From Candidatus Microgenomates bacterium (lineage in GTDB: Bacteria > Patescibacteriota > Microgenomatia > 2-02-FULL-39-11), in contig JALHWS010000027.1 in assembly GCA_022866885.1 (NCBI GenBank), forward strand, positions 1-6,146: a stretch of 6,146 nt of DNA, given 5' to 3'. The notes beneath the pieces were generated by a model. That model was not told where the DNA came from. It made no database searches and saw only the letters and a list, made by a program, of their open reading frames with translations. The translations under genes and the position numbers were made by a program. The first letter of the stretch is position 1. Each line of letters opens with the position of its first letter. Of this stretch, positions 1-5,665 are shown piece after piece.

Positions 1-1712
1 ATACGTAAAATATCATAACCGACGACGCGAAGAAGGAAAACAGAGAAGATGACCAGGAAGAGGCCGATCAGCGAATAAACGATTGTATCCTTACCATTTT
101 TCAGTTTCTTCGGATCTCCTGAGGAAGTCAGGACCAGTACGCTTCCGTACAAAACAGAGAGGAAAGCAATTCCTCCGGACAGGGCGAAAACAATCCGCAG
201 GATCGACTGGACGAATACTCCAGGGACAGTAGAGAGACAGCCCAAGACTGTATAGTAATGTTTGGGAGAAGACAGGCATGACATACAAGCATCCCAGTTG
301 GGAGGTTTACTTCCCGGATCATCTTTACACCAGCCGCACGGATCACAGCTTGGCTGGCCGGTAGGTATCAGGGCAAAGTTGATCATTGTGGTAGGCGCTT
401 GAGGGATACTATGTGTGGTTGTAGGTGTGGTATTGATGAGAGATAAAGTCGGAGTAAGATTAGAGGGAGGTAATGTGGGGGTGTTGTTTGGATTAGCCGG
501 GATTTTCCAATCAATTTCTCCTACGTTTGCTATCCACGGATCGTTCAGAAGACCAGAAGCATTATTTTGATTGATTATGGCGTAATTACCGTTCCAGGGC
601 ATAAAGTAAACTGTATTTGGAATGTATTTTTTAATTTGTTGAGTCAGGACAGCATAATCAAACGTGTTTTTTGCCGGTTCGAAACCGCCGCTTCCGGGTC
701 CAAATTCGGTAATGGCAAATGGTTTAGGATGAGAAAAAAAAGACTGGTAAATTGCGGCGTAATCTGAATCTGCGGCGGTTAAATTCTTAAACATATCCTC
801 CCACGGCCCGTAATAGTCGGGGTGATAGTAATAATCTAATCCAACAATATCAACAACGTCGTCACCGGGATAATACGAATCCGGTTTACCAATACCTGAA
901 TAATAATTAGCAGGTGAGAATACCCATAATACATTATTAATTTGTTTGTCTTTGTAATAATTAAAAACGTGGCGCCAAAGAGCTTTATATTTTGTCGCGT
1001 GATCGGCAAATTGGGTTGATGTCCATCCATTTCTGGCCGTCCACCACATCCATGAGGTGCCATTCATTTCATGAAAAGGCCTAAAAAGGACAACGACGCT
1101 GGGATTGGTATTTTGCATGTCAAGTAAATATTCGGCTTTTTTATCCAAATCGGCATGAAACCGAATATAGGCAGGGCTGTTTTGATATTGAGGGTCGTAC
1201 AGTTCGGCCAAACCGTTGGCACCAATGTTTAGATCGGAATTGTGACCACAATTAGTGTAGGGGGGAGTAGCGACACAACTGCAATAAGTATTATCTGGCC
1301 CACAATTAACAAAGCAGTTTACGCCATCACCGGACCATGGGTTGGTTATATGCCAGGAAATAATCACCAAACCGCCTTTATCCCAGTGTTCTTTGATTTT
1401 ACTAAGCATGCTTTCAACTTCAGTACAATAAGAGAAATCAGCGCCGATTAATCCGATTGTTTGCTTGGGGGTGGCGTTAACATTGGTAATATAGGTGTTG
1501 TATCTTGTGGGAAATGTTCCGTCGACACTGGAACCAATGTGTTGACCGGAAATTACTTTATTTTCTGTTTTAGTAGAAAGACTTTGAAAATAATTAAGCA
1601 ATTGTTTTGCTTCCGAGATAGCATTAGGATTGGCGGGTAGAGTAGCAAAAGCCTTTTTCGGCATTAAGAAAAAAAATGAAACAATAATTAAAGATATTAA
1701 ATATTTCTTCAT
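1..1712 (-). CDS. GH26 family glycoside hydrolase (mannanase-like) with C-terminal membrane module, 3' end beyond window
   Basis: Hand translation from the ATG at 1712 gives 570 codons without a stop up to the left edge, so the C-terminus lies outside, probably only a few codons away. Residues 1-23 are a signal peptide (KK, hydrophobic core, cleavage after AFA). The catalytic barrel spans about 25-400 and shows the GH26 signatures: ISGQH (54-58), SWHITNP with H121, RPFHEMNG with the likely acid/base E215, YYPGDDVVDIVGLDYY, and AITEFG with the likely nucleophile E336. Known GH26 enzymes are retaining endo-glycanases, mostly beta-mannanases, so cleavage of a beta-linked mannan-like glycan outside the cell is the best guess; substrate cannot be read from sequence. 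A Pro/Thr-rich linker (about 405-450), a Cys-rich segment (456-492) and two hydrophobic helices (about 500-570) follow. The start overlaps the upstream stop as ATGA, with GGAAG 5 nt before it. Odd: a five-cysteine insert at 133-155. Family sure; substrate unknown. Confidence 0.9.
   Translation of the reverse strand, partial: MKKYLISLIIVSFFFLMPKKAFATLPANPNAISEAKQLLNYFQSLSTKTENKVISGQHIGSSVDGTFPTRYNTYITNVNATPKQTIGLIGADFSYCTEVESMLSKIKEHWDKGGLVIISWHITNPWSGDGVNCFVNCGPDNTYCSCVATPPYTNCGHNSDLNIGANGLAELYDPQYQNSPAYIRFHADLDKKAEYLLDMQNTNPSVVVLFRPFHEMNGTSWMWWTARNGWTSTQFADHATKYKALWRHVFNYYKDKQINNVLWVFSPANYYSGIGKPDSYYPGDDVVDIVGLDYYYHPDYYGPWEDMFKNLTAADSDYAAIYQSFFSHPKPFAITEFGPGSGGFEPAKNTFDYAVLTQQIKKYIPNTVYFMPWNGNYAIINQNNASGLLNDPWIANVGEIDWKIPANPNNTPTLPPSNLTPTLSLINTTPTTTHSIPQAPTTMINFALIPTGQPSCDPCGWCKDDPGSKPPNWDACMSCLSSPKHYYTVLGCLSTVPGVFVQSILRIVFALSGGIAFLSVLYGSVLVLTSSGDPKKLKNGKDTIVYSLIGLFLVIFSVFLLRVVGYDILR
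3..347 (-). other. Cys-rich stretch plus two-helix VirB2/T4SS-pilin-like C-terminal module of the GH26 protein
   Basis: This covers residues 456-570 of the GH26 protein. Six cysteines come first (C456, C459, C462, C476, C479, C492). Next are a hydrophobic helix with GGIAFL (about 503-528), a short polar turn SSGDPKKLKNGK (530-541) and a second helix ending FSVFLLRVVGYDIL (about 543-569). The pattern matches, from memory, the TrbC/VirB2-like 'T4SS pilin' tail found on many Microgenomates surface proteins. I infer that it holds the enzyme in the membrane or a membrane-associated polymer. The reading frame is continuous with the GH26 domain through a Pro/Thr linker, with no stop or frameshift between them. 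Confidence 0.75.
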
Positions 1713-1834
1713 ATCGTCTTCCATTTTCCCAGCAATTTATTCAGATCACTCTCATTTACTTTTCCGTCTCCGGTGATATCATTCACGTTTGTCATCCATT
1801 TACCAAGCAGCGTATTCAAATCAGACTCATTAAT
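1651..1834. repeat. Direct repeat, left copy: gene-junction module
   Basis: This segment spans the signal peptide of the GH26 gene, the ATGA overlap and most of dockerin tail A. It aligns without gaps to 3606-3789 at an offset of 1955 bp, with about 162 of 184 positions matching by hand count. Positions 1758-1834 (77 bp) match 3713-3789 without a difference. Together the two copies flank the beta-helix gene. Confidence 0.85.
1709..1722 (-). promoter_or_regulatory. Ribosome binding site and ATGA overlap for the GH26 gene
   Basis: On the minus strand the end of the beta-helix gene reads TGG AAG ACG ATA TGA. GGAAG (1718-1722) is a Shine-Dalgarno-like match 5 nt before the ATG at 1712, which shares TG with the stop. 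The last dockerin codons therefore also form the ribosome binding site. This decides the GH26 start and suggests translational coupling. Confidence 0.7.
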
Positions 1835-3667
1835 CAGGTTGTCGCAATTGAAGTCACCTGATAAAGCAAGCGGACAAGACGTCTGATACTCAAAGGCGCC
1901 AAGGTCATATTCGGACGTGGCGTTGGTATCCGGGCCATCCAGGGGGCGGGAAATATTATTAAAATCAGTAGCAGGCGCATTAATATTTGCAGTGATAGCG
2001 CCAACTCCCTTATCAATTGCCGGAGAATCGGGTTTGAGCTGGAACCTTTGAGTGATCGTGTCAATGGCCTGTTTAATGTTTTGAGCCATTATTTGGTTAT
2101 TGCGGTAATATTCATTAAAATTGGTGGCCGGAAGAACACAACCGGAACAGTAAAAGGCAGGATTACGGTCAAGGACAAAATCGGGATTGTAATTGCTTAG
2201 TGAATTGCCATGAGGGCCGCCAACAAACAGGGGATCTTCTTTAGTGATAGTATTGTTAACGCTTATTTCTTTAATTGCTTCTGGAAGGTAAGCAATATAC
2301 GAATTGATAGAGACGTCAATGATAAGGTTATGATCTGCGTAAACAGTACCGGGAAGAGTCGCGTTTACTCCGGTGCATATTTGGCCCACCCAAGGACAAT
2401 CGTAACGTTGGGTGTAGGGGGTATCGGCGTTGTAACATGTACGTGAATCCTTTGGGTCGAGTTTATCGACCACCGGACCGGCCGCCACCAGGTTGTTGCG
2501 GATAAAGATATTATTTACGTTGGGATTAGAAGTAGAACAACGATCAGGCTCTGATCGTGTTTGAATATATATACCACCGCGATTGGCCCCATAAATAGTG
2601 TTATTGAAAATACTAATATTTTGCCGCAGGGCGCATGAGTTATTAATGATAATACCAGCCCAGGTGTTGTGGCTAATGACATTGTTGTAGATGTTGACGT
2701 TTTCGGTGGCATATCCGGGATCTTCCGCGCCAATGGATATCCCGCCTTGGACATTAAATAATTGATTGGCATAAACATCAATATTTTTTGTTGGACCATA
2801 GGAATCGATATAAATTCCGGCAGTGTGTTCGTTGTAAGCCACCTTATTATGATGAATGGAGCCATATGATGAACCTTGTTTAGCATCAATGCTCAGAGTG
2901 CCGACGCGGCCAAAATATTCTTTGCCATGATTGTCGGGCCGGCCGGTAAACATGACGAAATTATTTTTTACCTCGAAATTGGCAGTGTTGGCGATAGTAA
3001 TCATCTCCTGATCGCTTTGCCAATCCAATCCCGGTACATGGTCATTGGTGGCATTAATGACAGTGTTTCCATCAATGGTCACATTTTCTGATAGCCAAAC
3101 ACCAATACCGGAAGAGTAAGTTTCCTGAGTTGTATTTTGGTTAACAATGATATTGTTAGAGTTGTAAACAAAAATACCGGTATGAGGTGAATGAACATTA
3201 GGGTCATCACAGGTAATACCATTAGAACAATAGATTATTGGGGGTGAATTAATTAATTGTAATTTAGAAACTTTGATAAAGCTCTTATTAAGAATATTAA
3301 ACATACCATAGTTGCCAATTTGAGCGGTTAATAAAGTATCGTCAATCACCACGTTTTCATCAGCGTAGGCGCTGAAAGTGATGTAATTTCCGGCAGCTCC
3401 GGAATATTTAACTGTCACTTGCTCTTTGTAGATTCCACCTCTAATATATACCGTATCGCCGGGTGTTTTTGCGCTATCAGCTCCCTTTTGGATGGTTCTA
3501 AAAGCGCAAACCTGACTAGTGCCGCTTCCGGGATAAGCGCTGGAAGATTTTCCGGTACAATTAACATCATTGCCGTTCGTAGCCACATAATAATCAGTCG
3601 CCCAAGCCTTTTTCGGCATAAGAAGAATAAATGAGGCAATAATTAGCAAAGTAAAATATTTTTTCAT
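1709..3667 (-). CDS. Secreted right-handed parallel beta-helix protein with dockerin-like tail
   Basis: This is a 652-residue protein starting at the ATG at 3667, chosen because it gives an ATGA overlap with the upstream stop and begins directly with a signal peptide (MKKYF..., cleavage after AWA, residue 23). An upstream in-frame ATG at 3679 would add only MENI. The mature N-terminus (DYYVATNGND, then FRTIQKGADSAKTPGDTVYIRGGIY) is typical of pectate-lyase-like beta-helix proteins. Repeated rungs such as VTIDGNTV, VNIYNNVI, ISIFNNTI and IFIRNNLV run from about 130 to 450. Residues about 545-595 (DSPAIDKGVG ... DLGAFEY) resemble the choice-of-anchor-Q region. The last 50 residues (603-652) are two dockerin-like calcium loops. 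Such folds include polysaccharide lyases, epimerases and glycosidases; no catalytic set could be assigned, so the reaction is unknown. It lies between two enzyme genes, both junctions being 4-nt overlaps, which suggests translational coupling. The repeats around it make it look like a cassette. Confidence 0.88.
   Translation of the reverse strand: MKKYFTLLIIASFILLMPKKAWATDYYVATNGNDVNCTGKSSSAYPGSGTSQVCAFRTIQKGADSAKTPGDTVYIRGGIYKEQVTVKYSGAAGNYITFSAYADENVVIDDTLLTAQIGNYGMFNILNKSFIKVSKLQLINSPPIIYCSNGITCDDPNVHSPHTGIFVYNSNNIIVNQNTTQETYSSGIGVWLSENVTIDGNTVINATNDHVPGLDWQSDQEMITIANTANFEVKNNFVMFTGRPDNHGKEYFGRVGTLSIDAKQGSSYGSIHHNKVAYNEHTAGIYIDSYGPTKNIDVYANQLFNVQGGISIGAEDPGYATENVNIYNNVISHNTWAGIIINNSCALRQNISIFNNTIYGANRGGIYIQTRSEPDRCSTSNPNVNNIFIRNNLVAAGPVVDKLDPKDSRTCYNADTPYTQRYDCPWVGQICTGVNATLPGTVYADHNLIIDVSINSYIAYLPEAIKEISVNNTITKEDPLFVGGPHGNSLSNYNPDFVLDRNPAFYCSGCVLPATNFNEYYRNNQIMAQNIKQAIDTITQRFQLKPDSPAIDKGVGAITANINAPATDFNNISRPLDGPDTNATSEYDLGAFEYQTSCPLALSGDFNCDNLINESDLNTLLGKWMTNVNDITGDGKVNESDLNKLLGKWKTI
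1712..1861 (-). repeat. Dockerin-like tail, copy A (beta-helix protein)
   Basis: The final 50 codons of the beta-helix gene encode two calcium-loop segments: D-F-N-C-D-N-L-I-N-E-S-D followed by LNTLLGKW, then D-I-T-G-D-G-K-V-N-E-S-D followed by LNKLLGKW. Positions 1, 3, 5, 9 and 12 of each loop hold the oxygen-bearing residues expected of type I dockerin repeats. It is preceded by CPLAL. It is 46/50 identical in protein to copy B (3667-3816), and 77 bp of DNA are identical. Confidence 0.85.
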
Positions 3668-3789
3668 AATGTTTTCCAATTCCCCAGCAATATATTCAAA
3701 TCACTCTCATTCACTTTTCCGTCTCCGGTGATATCATTCACGTTTGTCATCCATTTACCAAGCAGCGTATTCAAATCAGACTCATTAAT
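3606..3789. repeat. Direct repeat, right copy: gene-junction module
   Basis: This segment spans the signal peptide of the beta-helix gene, the ATGA overlap and most of dockerin tail B. It is the partner of 1651-1834. Both signal peptides share LLMPKKAWAT / FLMPKKAFAT. Recombination between the copies would remove exactly one gene unit of 1955 bp and leave a working junction. Confidence 0.85.
3664..3677 (-). promoter_or_regulatory. Weak ribosome binding site and ATGA overlap for the beta-helix gene
   Basis: On the minus strand the end of the GH123-like gene reads TGG AAA ACA TTA TGA. GGAA (3674-3677) lies 6 nt before the ATG at 3667, a weaker match than at the next junction. The 4-nt overlap suggests translation by ribosomes that have just finished the upstream gene. 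Confidence 0.6.
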
Positions 3790-5646
3790 TAGATCATCGC
3801 AGTTAAAATCTCCGGAAGAAGCGAGGAGACAGGAGGAAGGAGTTGGAGAAGAGCTCGCGGTAATCATGTTTGCTAATTGTTGGCGTTGAGCCTCAAAGAC
3901 GTAACCGTGTGATGGCCACTTGGCTTGTTCATAGATACTGGTGTTGGCAAGAGTTAGTGGCATAATTGACTGAACCACACCGTCAACATTTATGCCCTTA
4001 TTTTTAGCCAGCAACAGGTATTCATAATCCTGGGCGCCGCGGCGCCAGTTTTTCATACGGATTGAAGCAATAGGACCATTTAAATGGTAATTGACTGATC
4101 CGATAACATCAGTGCCGGGATAAAAAAAAGTGCCGTCGCCATTGGCACGATTATCAAAAGTTAAGGGATCGGTAAAAATATCGGTATTGGTGTTATCAGC
4201 AGTATCGGTCCAAAAAGTGGTCATCCAATAAAAATAAAGATTAAAATTATTTTTCCAAATAATCCAAGGATTTACCCGGGGATCGGTGGCATCGGTATCG
4301 ATTATCATTGATCCCGTCCGTGGTCGGTAACCATTATAAATACCAAATTTACGGCCGGCTAGTTGTTCGGCGGCAATAAGAGAAAAATCAAAGGTGGGGG
4401 TGCCGCCATAGCACCAGATGTCAACATAACCTTGAAGGTCGGAAACAACATGGCTGGTGACAAAACCGGGGAGGCTTTGGCCGACGCCGGGATTATTGTG
4501 AGTCCAGTTGGCCTGTTGTTTGATTTCACTATAACAGGCGGTGATATCACTGCAAGCGCCAGGTTCGTCAGGATTAAGGTATTTAAAACGAAAAGTATTG
4601 GGAGCATTGGCACGAAACCAACTTTCCCAAGCGTTAGAGCCATCTCGCCAATAGCTTTCGGAGGTGGTGCCATCTGCTTTTCGATATTTTTCCGGAAGGT
4701 TGCCATAGAGGCCAATCACAAAGGTGTTGTTGCCAACACTCTGACCCGGGCCGGAATATTTTTGATCAGGAGTATAGAGTGAGCCGTTTAAATAAGGTTT
4801 ATGGTAGGTGTCTAGTTTGGTGAATTCGTCAACAAAAGTGGCAATATTAAAGCGGTGGCGGTGGGCCATTTGATGGTATTTCTGTTCAAGGGAGTAATAA
4901 GCAGGGGTGTCAGAGGTCAGTCCGTGACGTTTGGCGATATCATTTCTTTCAATGGCAAAAATATTACGCAGATGCTGCTGGTCGGGGAGAGCAAAGTCAT
5001 AGACAAATAGTTCCAGAGGAATTGTTTGATAAACAGAGTTGTTGACGAGAATGTTGATATTGCCTTGATATTTACCAGTCAGAGCGGTGGGCGGAATCCA
5101 AATGTCGGCCCAAATTCCCTGATTTTTATTGGCCTCAATATTAAATGAAGAGGTAAGCGGAATTAGGGCGTCGGGTACCCAGCCTGAATAATAATCTGAT
5201 GGAGTGGCGGCGGGGGAATACCAGGCCCAGTCGATTCCGGATTGGGTGCGTTTGGTAACTTTGAGGTAATGTTCTTTAAAAAGTTCGATATTTTTATCGC
5301 GGTAGTTAAAAGGATCAGTCGAACCGGTATCTGAGTTGGGAATTTTAGACAATCCGTTTGTCAGATCACTTACTTTAACATTGACATTATTTATTCCTGA
5401 ACCGTCAGCTTGGATGATTAACTGAAATGCGACTATTTCATTTTTTGCTCCGAAGAGACTGATCTGATTACCATTCCACACAGGATTATTAGAACTTGTA
5501 GCAAGTGAATTTGAAATATCATCTTTTTTGATTTTTTCACTGTCATCCACGGACCAGATGCGACTGATACCGGCCAAAGCAGTAGTAGGAGAAGAAATAA
5601 AAAACAAAAAAGTCGATAAAATGATAAGGAAAAGTTTTTTGACCAT
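3664..5646 (-). CDS. Secreted DUF4091/GH123-like glycoside hydrolase with dockerin-like tail
   Basis: This is a 660-residue protein from the ATG at 5646. A TTG two codons upstream (5652) is possible but less likely. Residues 1-25 are a signal peptide (VKK, hydrophobic core, ALA|G). An N-terminal beta-rich domain follows, with the family motif GAKNEIVAFQLII (about 66-78). The catalytic barrel carries FKYLNPDEP; the adjacent D360-E361 pair matches the Asp-Glu pair that in characterised GH123 enzymes performs substrate-assisted hydrolysis of beta-N-acetylgalactosaminides. The DUF4091 end is clear: GTFFYPG, then PIASIRMKNWRRGAQDYEYL (about 525-544). A Ser/Pro linker (about 597-607) leads to two dockerin-like calcium loops (611-660). 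An exo-acting hexosaminidase-like role outside the cell is plausible, but DUF4091 proteins are diverse and the substrate is unproven. It follows the GHL10-like gene by 19 bp and overlaps the beta-helix gene by ATGA. Confidence 0.88.
   Translation of the reverse strand: MVKKLFLIILSTFLFFISSPTTALAGISRIWSVDDSEKIKKDDISNSLATSSNNPVWNGNQISLFGAKNEIVAFQLIIQADGSGINNVNVKVSDLTNGLSKIPNSDTGSTDPFNYRDKNIELFKEHYLKVTKRTQSGIDWAWYSPAATPSDYYSGWVPDALIPLTSSFNIEANKNQGIWADIWIPPTALTGKYQGNINILVNNSVYQTIPLELFVYDFALPDQQHLRNIFAIERNDIAKRHGLTSDTPAYYSLEQKYHQMAHRHRFNIATFVDEFTKLDTYHKPYLNGSLYTPDQKYSGPGQSVGNNTFVIGLYGNLPEKYRKADGTTSESYWRDGSNAWESWFRANAPNTFRFKYLNPDEPGACSDITACYSEIKQQANWTHNNPGVGQSLPGFVTSHVVSDLQGYVDIWCYGGTPTFDFSLIAAEQLAGRKFGIYNGYRPRTGSMIIDTDATDPRVNPWIIWKNNFNLYFYWMTTFWTDTADNTNTDIFTDPLTFDNRANGDGTFFYPGTDVIGSVNYHLNGPIASIRMKNWRRGAQDYEYLLLAKNKGINVDGVVQSIMPLTLANTSIYEQAKWPSHGYVFEAQRQQLANMITASSSPTPSSCLLASSGDFNCDDLINESDLNTLLGKWMTNVNDITGDGKVNESDLNILLGNWKTL
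3667..3816 (-). repeat. Dockerin-like tail, copy B (GH123-like protein)
   Basis: The final 50 codons of the GH123-like gene hold the same two-loop layout as copy A, with four amino-acid changes (N8D, K42I, K46N, I50L). A Ser/Pro linker and CLLAS precede it. In known cellulosomes dockerins bind cohesin modules; here the partner is unknown. Confidence 0.85.
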
Positions 5647-5665
5647 TATCAATTAATTATACAAT
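5647..5665 (-). promoter_or_regulatory. 19-bp AT-rich spacer with possible -10 box
   Basis: This is the only intergenic DNA in the window. On the minus strand it contains TATAAT (5656-5661), 9 nt before the ATG of the GH123-like gene. No good -35 element was found at the usual distance, and no Shine-Dalgarno sequence lies in the spacer. A transcript starting here would be nearly leaderless. In DNA this AT-rich, a chance match is quite possible. Confidence 0.25.

Noticed and set aside
2515..2889. Minus-strand open frame of 124 codons
   Set aside because: It overlaps the beta-helix gene in another frame and encodes no recognisable domain; it is a shadow of that gene.
3664..3679. ATG at 3679 as start of the beta-helix gene
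   Set aside because: It would put MENI before a complete signal peptide and give a 16-nt overlap; the ATG at 3667 gives the same ATGA layout as the next junction.
1651..3789. Direct repeats as insertion-sequence or integron attachment sites
   Set aside because: They encode a protein tail and a signal peptide; no transposase, integrase, terminal inverted repeat or target duplication is visible. Homologous recombination explains them better.
4363..4782. Plus-strand open frame of 139 codons
   Set aside because: It lies wholly inside the GH123-like gene on the other strand; its Gly/Ala/Ile-rich translation shows no recognisable domain, and the minus-strand frame has clear family motifs.
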